DNA from: Vibrio nitrifigilis
GTDB lineage: Bacteria > Pseudomonadota > Gammaproteobacteria > Enterobacterales > Vibrionaceae
Direction: 5' to 3'
Assembly: GCF_015686695.1 (NCBI RefSeq)
Contig: NZ_JADPMR010000001.1
Location: forward strand, 1,178,001 to 1,242,000
DNA: 64,000 nt
The translations under genes and the position numbers were made by a program. Within the stretch, counting starts at the first letter, position 1. Each line of letters starts with the position of its first letter. The notes under the pieces are model-generated. The model ran no database searches, was not told the DNA's origin, and was given only the letters and a program-made list of their open reading frames with translations. Shown one piece after another: positions 19,006 through 27,490 of the stretch.

Positions 19006-20277
19006 TTATGCTGTCTCTTTGTGGAACAGTTCTCTAAACACCGGATAGATATCATCGACTCCTCGGATGTTTTTAATCGCAAAGTTCCCAAAAGATTCCT
19101 GAAGTTTTTCATACTCATGCCACAACGTCTGATGTGAACGACGAGTAATTTCTATGTATGCATAGTAGCGACAGGACATCAGAATATTCTCACTCAACAA
19201 TTCTTTACAACGTGGTGAGTCATCCGCCCAGTTATCCCCGTCAGATGCTTGTGCTGCATAAATATTCCATTCATTAACTGGATAGCGTTTTTCAATGATT
19301 TCTTGCATCAATTTCAAGGCGCTAGATACGATTGTCCCTCCAGTCTCTTGCGAATAGAAAAACTCATGTTCATCGACTTCTTTCGCTTGTGTATGGTGAC
19401 GAATAAATACAACTTCGACGTTTTCGTATTTACGGGTAAGGAATAAATACAGTAATACATAGAAGCGTTTAGCAATGTCTTTTGTCGCTTGATCCATAGA
19501 ACCAGACACATCCATCAAACAAAACATCACAGCTTGACTTGATGGGATAGGGCGACGTTCATAGTTTTTGAACCTTAAATCAAAGGTATCAATAAATGGC
19601 ACACCTTGAATTTTTTTCCTAAGCTCGTCTATTTCCGCTTTTAAGCGTTTTTCTTCAAGGAGTTGCGCAGGTTCTGAATGCTTGATTCTTTCAAGCTCTT
19701 CTTCGAGTTCGTTCATCATGCGGCGTTTACCTGCCGTCATTGCTGTACGACGAGCGAGAGATTGTTGCAGCGAACGAACAATCGCAATATTCGATGGAAC
19801 ACCAGCAGTGTTATAGCCTGCGCGATGGGTCTTCCATTCGGTAATTTTGTTAACTTGGTTTTTCTCCAAATTAGGTAACTCTAAATCTTCAAATAGAAGA
19901 TCTAGGTATTCATCTTTGGAAATTTGGAATACAAAATCATCTTCGCCTTCGCCGTCAGCACTCGCGTCGCCTTCACCGGAACCACCTCCGCCTTGACCGC
20001 CTTTAGGCCGTTCGATTTTGTCACCACGGATAAATTGGTCATTACCCGGATGGACGCGTTCGCGTTCACCACCTTTACCTTGATGGAAAACGGGTTCCTT
20101 GATATCTCGATTTGGAATAGAGACATCTTCGCCTGATTCTGTATTTGTGATTGAACGGCGGTTAACTGCATCAGCCACCGATTCTTTAATCTGTTCTTTG
20201 TAACGGCGTAAAAAGCGTTGTCTATTGACTGCGCTTTTGTTTTTACCGTTTAATCGTCTGTCGATAAATTGCGCCAT
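19006..20277 (-). CDS. yeaH: YeaH/YhbH family VWA-like protein
   Basis: YeaH (423 residues) is the conserved partner of the YeaG kinase. It has a basic N-terminus, a low-complexity glycine-rich segment near 110-130 (GGQGGGGSGEG), and a von Willebrand A-like domain with a MIDAS-type DVSGSMD motif near 255. In enterobacteria yeaG/yeaH respond to starvation and affect nitrogen-stress survival. It sits between yeaG and ycgB; the 118-base gap to yeaG holds a perfect hairpin. Confidence 0.92.
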   Translation of the reverse strand: MAQFIDRRLNGKNKSAVNRQRFLRRYKEQIKESVADAVNRRSITNTESGEDVSIPNRDIKEPVFHQGKGGERERVHPGNDQFIRGDKIERPKGGQGGGGSGEGDASADGEGEDDFVFQISKDEYLDLLFEDLELPNLEKNQVNKITEWKTHRAGYNTAGVPSNIAIVRSLQQSLARRTAMTAGKRRMMNELEEELERIKHSEPAQLLEEKRLKAEIDELRKKIQGVPFIDTFDLRFKNYERRPIPSSQAVMFCLMDVSGSMDQATKDIAKRFYVLLYLFLTRKYENVEVVFIRHHTQAKEVDEHEFFYSQETGGTIVSSALKLMQEIIEKRYPVNEWNIYAAQASDGDNWADDSPRCKELLSENILMSCRYYAYIEITRRSHQTLWHEYEKLQESFGNFAIKNIRGVDDIYPVFRELFHKETA

Positions 20278-20345
20278 GTATTCCCCCTTCTAACGTCGCG
20301 ATACACTCCGTGTGTCGCTTCGGGCAACCTCAGCTTTGTATTTAA

Positions 20346-20370
20346 GTCGTGACACCTAGAGTGTCACGAC
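20346..20370. repeat. perfect hairpin between yeaG and yeaH
   Basis: GTCGTGACAC and GTGTCACGAC form a perfect 10-bp inverted repeat with a 5-base loop, extended by a looser CCTCA/TGAGG pair further out (20329-20333 and 20376-20380). No T-run follows, so it is not a classical terminator; an mRNA-processing or stabilising hairpin, or an operator, is possible. Confidence 0.6.
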
Positions 20371-20395
20371 CAAGTTGAGGTAAGTCTCTGGAGAG

Positions 20396-22330
20396 TTATG
20401 AGGATTTACGTACACGTAAATACCATTCAGAAAGCAAGCGAACTTGTTTTTCTGTGTATCCTTTCTCCATCATACGAGCGACAAAGTTGTCGTGTTTCTT
20501 CTGATCTTCGCTTGAAGTTTTGGTATTGAAAGAGATAACTGGCAGCAACTCTTCGGTGTTCGAGAACATTTTCTTCTCGATGACAGTCCGTAGTTTTTCG
20601 TAACTGGTCCAAAGCGGATTTTTGCCATTGTTATTAGCACGTGCACGCAAGACAAAGTTAACGATTTCGTTACGGAAGTCTTTTGGATTACTAATCCCGG
20701 CAGTTTTTTCGATTTTTTCCAGTTCGCTGTTTAGTGCTGAGCGGTCAAATAGTTGACCTGTTTCAGGATCACGATACTCTTGATCTTGAATCCAGAAATC
20801 AGCGTAAGTGACATACCGATCAAAGATGTTCTGACCATATTCAGAGTAGGACTCTAAGTAAGCGGTCTGAATTTCTTTACCGATAAATTCCACATAACGA
20901 GGAACCAAGTAACCTTTAACAAACTCAAGATAACGCTCAGCCGTATCTTGTGGGAACTGCTCACGTTCAATTTGTTGTTCAATAACATAGAACAGGTGAA
21001 CAGGGTTGGCTGCAACTTCTGAGTAATCGAAGTTAAATACGCGTGACAAAATCTTAAAGGCAAAACGGGTTGATAACCCTGACATACCTTCATCGACGCC
21101 GGCGTAATCGCGATACTCTTGATAGCTTTTTGCTTTAGGATCGGTATCTTTCAACGTTTCACCATCATAGACCCGCATTTTCGAGAAAATGGAGGAGTTT
21201 TCAGGCGCTTTCAAACGTGAGAGAACACTGAATTGTGATAGCAACTCTAAGGTGCTTGGCGCACATGGTGCATGAGCCAATTCACTGTGATCCAACAGTT
21301 TTTGGTAAATTTTAACTTCTTCAGAAACGCGTAAACAGTAAGGCACTTTGACAATGTAAACACGGTCTAAGAACGCTTCGTTGTTCTTGTTGTTTCTAAA
21401 TGCTTGCCATTCTGATTCGTTTGAGTGGGCCAGAATCATACCGTCGAAAGGCAATGCTGATAGACCTTCGGTCCCGTTGTAGTTACCTTCTTGGGTAGCC
21501 GTCAACAATGGGTGCAGCACTTTAATTGGCGCTTTAAACATTTCGACGAATTCCATCAAACCTTGGTTGGCTCGACACAAGGCACCAGAGTAACTATAAG
21601 CATCTGGGTCATCTTGTGAAAAGTGTTCAAGTTGGCGGATATCGACTTTACCAACCAATGCTGAAATATCTTGGTTGTTCTCGTCCCCTGGTTCGGTTTT
21701 AGCAATTGCAATTTGATCTAGGATTGATGGACGGACTTTGACCACTTTAAATTTGGTTATGTCACCGCCAAATTCGTGTAGTCGTTTCGCTGCCCATGGG
21801 GACATGATTGAGCGAAGATAACGTTTTTGAATACCGTATTCTTCGTGTAGAAGTTGGCCATCTTCATTCACATCAAATAGACAGAATGGATGGTCGTTAA
21901 CTGGACTACGTTGTCCATTTGCTGACAATACGTAGATTGGGCATTGTTGCATCAAGGCTTTCAATTTTTCAGCCAATGATGATTTACCGCCCCCAACTGG
22001 GCCAAGTAAATATAAAATCTGTTTACGTTCTTCCAAGCCTTGAGCAGCATGTTTTAGATACGATACGATTTGTTCTATAGCTTCCTCCATACCATAGAAT
22101 TCTTTGAAGGGTTCGTAACGTGAAATAACTCGGTTCGAAAATATTCGACTTAGACGAGGGTGCTTAGATGTGTCGACTTGCTCTGGTTCCCCAATAGCCA
22201 ACAATAAACGCTCTGCAGCGTTTACATAAGCACTTTTGTCTTCTTTACATAGAGCTAGAAACTCTTGTATTGATAACTCTTCGTCCTTGGCTGCTTCATA
22301 GCGTGCCTGAAAGTGGTCAAAAATACTCAT
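20396..22330 (-). CDS. yeaG: PrkA-type serine protein kinase YeaG
   Basis: YeaG (644 residues) joins an AAA+ module to a C-terminal PrkA-type kinase-like domain and is made under nutrient stress. Walker A GPVGGGKSS is near 110-118. The conserved SALVGKVDIRQLEHFSQDD region (about 220-238) and the FGMEE/YEPFKEFYGMEEAI stretch before the P-loop are typical. It heads the yeaG-yeaH-ycgB unit; upstream is a 312-base gap with its promoter. No defects are seen. Confidence 0.95.
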   Translation of the reverse strand: MSIFDHFQARYEAAKDEELSIQEFLALCKEDKSAYVNAAERLLLAIGEPEQVDTSKHPRLSRIFSNRVISRYEPFKEFYGMEEAIEQIVSYLKHAAQGLEERKQILYLLGPVGGGKSSLAEKLKALMQQCPIYVLSANGQRSPVNDHPFCLFDVNEDGQLLHEEYGIQKRYLRSIMSPWAAKRLHEFGGDITKFKVVKVRPSILDQIAIAKTEPGDENNQDISALVGKVDIRQLEHFSQDDPDAYSYSGALCRANQGLMEFVEMFKAPIKVLHPLLTATQEGNYNGTEGLSALPFDGMILAHSNESEWQAFRNNKNNEAFLDRVYIVKVPYCLRVSEEVKIYQKLLDHSELAHAPCAPSTLELLSQFSVLSRLKAPENSSIFSKMRVYDGETLKDTDPKAKSYQEYRDYAGVDEGMSGLSTRFAFKILSRVFNFDYSEVAANPVHLFYVIEQQIEREQFPQDTAERYLEFVKGYLVPRYVEFIGKEIQTAYLESYSEYGQNIFDRYVTYADFWIQDQEYRDPETGQLFDRSALNSELEKIEKTAGISNPKDFRNEIVNFVLRARANNNGKNPLWTSYEKLRTVIEKKMFSNTEELLPVISFNTKTSSEDQKKHDNFVARMMEKGYTEKQVRLLSEWYLRVRKSS

Positions 22331-22642
22331 AGTGATTCCCCTCTAAAAATGTCTTATTGACATACAACCGCTTAAAAACACAAATCCCTAACACTTAAAG
22401 CCTAGTTCTTAAACCACGATTTTGCTTAACAATTATGCGTTTATTTCAATTCCGTGATGGTTGTATCGTGTTTACATCTTTGACATTATGAACATGAATA
22501 TGAACGTTGATGATTATGCTTATGCCAAACTTAAGGAAGCGGCTGACCTACAAAACACGATTAACCCTATTTATTACTCGCACAAAGAATGTGAAACAAG
22601 TGTGACTCAAGTAGCATTTTTTGTGGAATAAGGATTAAAAAA
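22331..22642. other. divergent promoter region yeaG / mipA
   Basis: A 312-base A+T-rich gap between divergent genes. Apart from start-proximal ribosome sites (GAGGGGAAT upstream of yeaG on the minus strand; AAGGAT upstream of mipA) I see no gene or convincing operator. Confidence 0.5.
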
Positions 22643-23407
22643 ATGAAAATAAACATTTCCAGTGTCGTGCCATTAGGGATAGTTTTCGCTGGTATTACGA
22701 CGTTAAACCAAGCAATTGCAGCGCCTAGCCCTTGGTCTATCGGAGTTGGTGGTGGTGTTTCGTCTGAACTGTACAAAGATACTCATTCTGATTCGAATGC
22801 CACCTTGCTCGGTGGTTACGATGGAGAGCATATTTATCTTAAAGGTACTGAACTTGGCTACCGTCTCTTTGCCAAAGATGCTAAGCAGAATGTTATGTTA
22901 CGAGTGTTGTATGACGGACGACATTTTGACCCCAGCGATTCAGATGATCAGCAGATGAAACAACTAGATAAGCGCCACGGTACGGGTCTTATCGGTCCTA
23001 AAATGCAAATTAAAACGGCTGCTGGGACGTTTGAAAGTGGCGTTGCGGTTGAGTTTACTGGTGAACATCAAGGTTATTTAGCAACGGTGGGTTGGAGTTA
23101 TCCGCTCATTATGGGCAATATGGGGATTATTCCCAATTTGGGTTATGAACATAACTCAGAAAAAATGGCGAATTATTTATATGGTGTGTCTGATCATGAG
23201 GCGCGCCATAGCGGTATTCAACGTTATCATGTCAGCGGTGCTGGCCAATATTACATGGGCGTTAATGGTTTTTTCAAGCTCACAGAGCATATCCGCTTTG
23301 ACAGTGGTTTACGTTTTACCCATTACGATTCTGAGATAAAAGATAGTCCGATCGTTGCGCATGGTAACAATGCAGCGCTGTTTGTTGCGGCGTCATATGT
23401 ATTTTAG
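22643..23407 (+). CDS. MipA/OmpV family outer-membrane protein
   Basis: This 254-residue protein has a signal peptide of about 26 residues ending in AIAA, then a beta-rich sequence finishing in the aromatic ...AASYVF typical of outer-membrane barrels. Repeated Gly-Gly/Tyr strands match the MipA/OmpV family: MipA scaffolds murein hydrolases in E. coli and OmpV is a Vibrio outer-membrane antigen. The exact role is not shown. The gene stands alone with its own promoter. Confidence 0.85.
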   Translation: MKINISSVVPLGIVFAGITTLNQAIAAPSPWSIGVGGGVSSELYKDTHSDSNATLLGGYDGEHIYLKGTELGYRLFAKDAKQNVMLRVLYDGRHFDPSDSDDQQMKQLDKRHGTGLIGPKMQIKTAAGTFESGVAVEFTGEHQGYLATVGWSYPLIMGNMGIIPNLGYEHNSEKMANYLYGVSDHEARHSGIQRYHVSGAGQYYMGVNGFFKLTEHIRFDSGLRFTHYDSEIKDSPIVAHGNNAALFVAASYVF

Positions 23408-23490
23408 TGTTTAACATTCCGCTGCCATCTTGGCAGCGGAAATAAAGCAGTCGTTCATTAACAAACAGTGTGGATACTTGGAGATAGATA

Positions 23491-23991
23491 CTATGCGTTA
23501 AGCAGTTGATGGAGCTCTGTTGCAGACAAATGGTATTGACGAGGGCACTGACTCCACACGGCTTGCATTTTACGATATTTGTCTAGCATCGGAACTTGAC
23601 TGTTAAAGCCATGTTCACCTTTTTCAAATTGTGGGTACATGCCTTCACTGTCAACAAGGAAACGCACATATTGGACGAGTTGATTTTCTGTCACTGCATC
23701 AAAACCGAGGAATTGTAGACGACGTTGATCAACGTCAGCTTTAGCATCAGAGCTAAGTTGGTTATACGATTCTTGCATCGCGTGATACATTTCCATGATA
23801 TTGATAACCTGACGACATTGCTCTTCAGGCAAACAGCCAAACTCTTTGTTTAGCTCACTCATCTGTAGGTCATAACCTCGTTCAACGATGGTTTTGAGAC
23901 GTTGATACTTAGCACTATTTGATGGGTCTAACTGTGCCATTAATAGGTATTGGTTAGATAAGATAAGACGTTGAGCATTTGTCATTTCCAT
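23491..23991 (-). CDS. yfbU: YfbU family protein
   Basis: The 166-residue protein starts MEMTNAQRLILSNQY, nearly the same as E. coli YfbU, and keeps the FLGFDA, YVRF and CPRQYHLSA blocks along its length. YfbU is a conserved helical cytoplasmic protein without a firmly established function. The ATG at 23991 has GAGG 6 bases upstream; a GTG four codons earlier lacks one. It lies between convergent mipA and the pflA gene on its own strand. Confidence 0.92.
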   Translation of the reverse strand: MEMTNAQRLILSNQYLLMAQLDPSNSAKYQRLKTIVERGYDLQMSELNKEFGCLPEEQCRQVINIMEMYHAMQESYNQLSSDAKADVDQRRLQFLGFDAVTENQLVQYVRFLVDSEGMYPQFEKGEHGFNSQVPMLDKYRKMQAVWSQCPRQYHLSATELHQLLNA

Positions 23992-24228
23992 AGCGGGCCT
24001 CACCAGAGTATAAAATTTAAAATTTGTGTTTCTGGGCTCAGATTAAAATAACATGCAGTTAATAAATATGATCTGACCACGTATTTGGTGCATAAATTTA
24101 CCCACGAATAGCGAAAAATTCGTGCTACGTCTATGTGATGGATTCAGCGAAATAGAAATGGTGAGTTTGGGGAATATTTTCTGAGAATAAAAGCCGATAA
24201 GGCAGTTCAATTTCGCGTCATTGGTAAC

Positions 24229-24256
24229 GAAATAAGCCGATATGTCGGCTTATTTC
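24229..24256 (-). terminator. probable terminator of pflA
   Basis: A perfect 12-bp inverted repeat (GAAATAAGCCGA/TCGGCTTATTTC, loop TATG) lies about 30 bases past pflA. The U-rich part is within the stem's 3' arm rather than after it, so termination is likely but not certain. Confidence 0.5.
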
Positions 24257-24287
24257 GGTATCTGGGGAGAAATAAGCAGACAGCTAT

Positions 24288-25028
24288 TTAGTACTTAACG
24301 TTATCATGGTATTCAGAAAGGATCCCTTTGATGAATTCCATCGTTTCTTTACTCGGAGGCTCAACGCCTTCGAGAGGGTAGACTTCACCCATTGCTTCCC
24401 ACTTATGTGCGCCTAGCTTGTGGTAAGGTAGCATTTCAATCTTTTCGATATTACTCATATCTTTAATAAACTCACCAAGCAGACGGGCCGACTCTTCATC
24501 ATCAGTATAACCAGGCACTACGACATACCGCAGCCATGTTGATTTGCCTATTTTTTGTAAGTAACGAGCAAAATCAAGTACACGTTTATTCGATACTCCC
24601 ACCAAGTTTTGGTGAACATCATCTTTCATCTGTTTAATGTCCAGCATAACCAGATCGGTGACTTCCAGTACTTCATCAATCACTGGGGTGTATTTGCGAA
24701 TATAACCGTTAGTATCGAGGCAGGTGTGAATGCCTTCTTCATGGGCTGCTTGAAACAGGTCACGAACAAACTCTGGCTGCAGCATTGACTCACCACCAGA
24801 ACAAGTAATGCCACCACCTGATGCATTCATAAAATGGCGATAAGTTTTCGCTTCATTAATGATTTCTTCAACTGTGGTTTCTTTACCTTCGTGCACATCC
24901 CATGTGTCTCGGTTATGACAATACTTACAACGGAAGAGGCACCCTTGGAGAAAGATGATAAAACGAATGCCTGGACCATCGACAGTACCGCAGGTTTCAT
25001 AGGAGTGTATACGACCAGTAGTAGACAT
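24288..25028 (-). CDS. pflA: pyruvate formate-lyase-activating enzyme
   Basis: PflA (246 residues) is a radical SAM enzyme that installs the glycyl radical on PflB under anaerobic conditions. The [4Fe-4S] motif CxxxCxxC is at C30, C34 and C37 in QGCLFRCKYCHN, followed by the GGGITCSGGE motif near 70-79. It is on the same strand as pflB but is separated from it by a chemoreceptor gene read in the opposite direction, so it needs its own promoter. Confidence 0.96.
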   Translation of the reverse strand: MSTTGRIHSYETCGTVDGPGIRFIIFLQGCLFRCKYCHNRDTWDVHEGKETTVEEIINEAKTYRHFMNASGGGITCSGGESMLQPEFVRDLFQAAHEEGIHTCLDTNGYIRKYTPVIDEVLEVTDLVMLDIKQMKDDVHQNLVGVSNKRVLDFARYLQKIGKSTWLRYVVVPGYTDDEESARLLGEFIKDMSNIEKIEMLPYHKLGAHKWEAMGEVYPLEGVEPPSKETMEFIKGILSEYHDNVKY

Positions 25029-25254
25029 GAGCAGCTCTCTATTTGGAGGTTTCTTTTGTTGCCCATTTTATTACAAATACCTGCGATTAAATAGTTTTTC
25101 CTTGGTAATGTTAGGGATAATTTACGGGAAATTAAAAACGCTTAGATATTCAAATTCAATGTGTTATAACAGTGTTATAGTTAGCCATAATAAAAAAGGT
25201 TTTTTTATAATATTATTAATAAAAATAAATTAACAAATTAACAGGGATAAATAC

Positions 25255-27135
25255 ATGGATGTAATGAAGTTGTCTCAAAAGCAGAAAATCACTGCTTTCA
25301 TTGTTGTACTGTGTTTAGGATTTGTGGCTCTTGGCATTTTTGCTGGGCATAGCCTCAAGAGCATGAGCACACAATATCAAAATAGTAATGCCATTACCGA
25401 AGGGGTAGTGGGTATACACGCAACCCAAGCAAAATTACTCTCACTCGCCGCCGGGCGGGACGACCTTTCCTCAAAACAAATACCCGTGGTAAAAAAAGAG
25501 CTTGATGAACTTCTTAATGAAGTAAAACAAGATGTCGTTTTTTTAAAGGGTATTGGTTTATCTGCGCAAGCAAACGACTTATTAGCGGCAACCCAGTCTT
25601 TCGACAACTCTTTTCGCCCTTGGTTGAATATTAAATCTGAGCTTGGTTTTAGTGTCGATGAAGGTAAATTAGGTGAGCTTAAATCATTGGAAACGACAAT
25701 TGAAAAGAAAATTAATGAAACGGGGATGGTAACCGTAATGTCAGATTTTCAAGCGATGATTAAAGCGCAGCAAAATTATTTACTTAAACAGAGTGAGAAC
25801 AATCTGAAATTATTCAATCGTGCAATGTTTGGCTTCGTCAATACGTCAAACAGTTATGCGATGCTGAATTTGTACCAAAAAGAAGTAGAACAATTTAAAG
25901 CAACATTTAAGCGTGTTGCAGAGCTTAGCCAACAGGAAACCATTAAAGAGCAAAATCTGTTGGCTGGAGAAGCCAAAGCGAGTGACATTATTCATGCTAT
26001 TTCTGGTGATATTGAAAAATTGAGTGCGAAGTATCAAGCTGAGGCAGCTCAATCTGGTGATGTTACTTTGTGGTCTGTTCTTATTGCTTGTGCGGTTTTA
26101 GCCTTGGTAACCATTTCAATTTTTGTGATGCAAAGTGTGTCACTAACGCGTTCTCTAAGTCAAACAAAGCGAGTGTTAGATAAATTATCGCAAGGGGATC
26201 TGACGCAGAAAATGCAGGTGTCGAATAACCCTAATGATGAGTTTAATCAGCTTGCCGTTGCGATTAACCAAAGCTGTGAACACCTAGCTGGTTTGGTGAG
26301 AAAAGTTCAGGAAAACAGCCAAGCCTTATCGGGAGATGCTGCTGCTTTGCATTCTGGTGTTGATAAACTCACACAAAGCCAAACTGACGTAATGAGTCAA
26401 AGCCAGCTACTTGCTTCAGCAACTGAGGAAGTGAGTGTCACAACGAAAGAAGTGTCAAATTCGTTAGAATTCGTGGCAGAAATGAGTAAAGCCTCAAACC
26501 AAGCGGCAACAGAAGGTTCGACGGTCATTTCGGCTGCTATTGAGTCACTACAAGATATTGGTGAGATATTAAACTCAGCAGCGAGTCATATTCAGCAGTT
26601 AGAACAAGCCTCATTAAAAATTGATTCAGTGATGGATATCATTAATGGTATTGCCGAACAAACCAATTTGCTGGCCTTGAACGCAGCGATAGAGGCTGCG
26701 CGTGCCGGTGAACAAGGGCGTGGCTTTGCCGTGGTCGCTGATGAAGTTCGTAGTTTAGCAGTGCGTACAGTTGATGCTGTGGCTGATATCTCCTCTACTA
26801 TTCAAACCATGAAAACTGAAAGCGATGAAGTGATTCAGTATATTAACCAATCGCAACAGTCGATGGAGATTGGTCAACAGCGTGGCCATGAGGCGATGAA
26901 TGCAATGGGAATGATCACCACTAAAGCCGATGAAGCTGCCAGCCAAACTGAAGTGATTTTCGCTTCGATGAAAGAATTGGCGACAACGAGTCAATCGATG
27001 GCCGATAGTATGGTGCAAATATCAGCAGCAATGAGCTCTTTAGAAGAGAATAATACCCGATTGAGTGAGACGAGTCAGGGTGTGGATAAACGCTCCACTA
27101 ATTTGCATAACGATTGCCAAAGGTTTGTGGTTTAG
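25255..27135 (+). CDS. methyl-accepting chemotaxis protein
   Basis: The 626-residue receptor has an N-terminal membrane helix (about 10-33), a periplasmic ligand domain of some 235 residues, a second helix (about 273-295), a HAMP linker, and a cytoplasmic coiled coil. The highly conserved signalling tip is present (IAEQTNLLALNAAIEAARAG near 467-486). It would relay ligand binding to CheA/CheW and flagellar switching. The ligand is unknown, though a place between pflA and pflB, also seen in V. cholerae, suggests a link to redox or fermentation cues. The ATG at 25255 has AGGGA about 9 bases upstream. Confidence 0.92.
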   Translation: MDVMKLSQKQKITAFIVVLCLGFVALGIFAGHSLKSMSTQYQNSNAITEGVVGIHATQAKLLSLAAGRDDLSSKQIPVVKKELDELLNEVKQDVVFLKGIGLSAQANDLLAATQSFDNSFRPWLNIKSELGFSVDEGKLGELKSLETTIEKKINETGMVTVMSDFQAMIKAQQNYLLKQSENNLKLFNRAMFGFVNTSNSYAMLNLYQKEVEQFKATFKRVAELSQQETIKEQNLLAGEAKASDIIHAISGDIEKLSAKYQAEAAQSGDVTLWSVLIACAVLALVTISIFVMQSVSLTRSLSQTKRVLDKLSQGDLTQKMQVSNNPNDEFNQLAVAINQSCEHLAGLVRKVQENSQALSGDAAALHSGVDKLTQSQTDVMSQSQLLASATEEVSVTTKEVSNSLEFVAEMSKASNQAATEGSTVISAAIESLQDIGEILNSAASHIQQLEQASLKIDSVMDIINGIAEQTNLLALNAAIEAARAGEQGRGFAVVADEVRSLAVRTVDAVADISSTIQTMKTESDEVIQYINQSQQSMEIGQQRGHEAMNAMGMITTKADEAASQTEVIFASMKELATTSQSMADSMVQISAAMSSLEENNTRLSETSQGVDKRSTNLHNDCQRFVV

Positions 27136-27179
27136 TTGTTTAACATTATGATTTAATTGTCTTTTATCTATTTTATTTG

Positions 27180-27200
27180 GCCGGGCTGTTGTCCGGCTTT
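27180..27200 (+). terminator. weak terminator after the chemoreceptor gene
   Basis: GCCGG and CCGGC pair across an 8-base loop and are followed by TTTCTT, 45 bases past the stop codon. The stem is only 5 bp. Confidence 0.5.
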
Positions 27201-27332
27201 CTTATATCTATCCATGTTTTCCCTCAACTCTTTCTACCACAGTTTATTATGAGAGTTTTACTCCAGATAGAATCGTCGCCAGAAGGTTAAATAACGGGGT
27301 TGTATGCGTTTGAGATGATATCACCATGCCCT

Positions 27333-27378
27333 AGCAAGATAGCAAGATAGCAAGATAGCAAGATAGCAAGATAGCAAG
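27333..27378. repeat. tandem octanucleotide repeat (AGCAAGAT)n
   Basis: Five perfect copies of AGCAAGAT followed by a sixth, partial AGCAAG. It lies in the gap between the convergent ends of the chemoreceptor gene and pflB, outside any coding frame. Repeats of this kind change copy number by slipped-strand replication. Confidence 0.95.
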
Positions 27379-27441
27379 TAACAGTAAAATACGAGAACAA
27401 GAGGAATTGATAGGGTGTGTTTGGATAGATGAGTGAGGCAA

Positions 27442-27466
27442 TAAAAATCCCGCCGAAGCGGGATTT
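27442..27466 (-). terminator. terminator of pflB
   Basis: AAATCCCGC/GCGGGATTT with a 4-base loop; read on the minus strand it is followed by a run of T. It lies 25 bases past the pflB stop. Confidence 0.88.
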
Positions 27467-27490
27467 ATTAACTTAACTTTTCAGTCTGAA

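Noticed and set aside
22567..22776. 69-codon minus-strand frame across the mipA start
   Set aside because: It overlaps the mipA signal peptide region antisense and has no ribosome site or known relative.
27333..27378. Tandem repeat considered as a CRISPR array
   Set aside because: The units are 8 bases with no spacers, and no cas genes are nearby.
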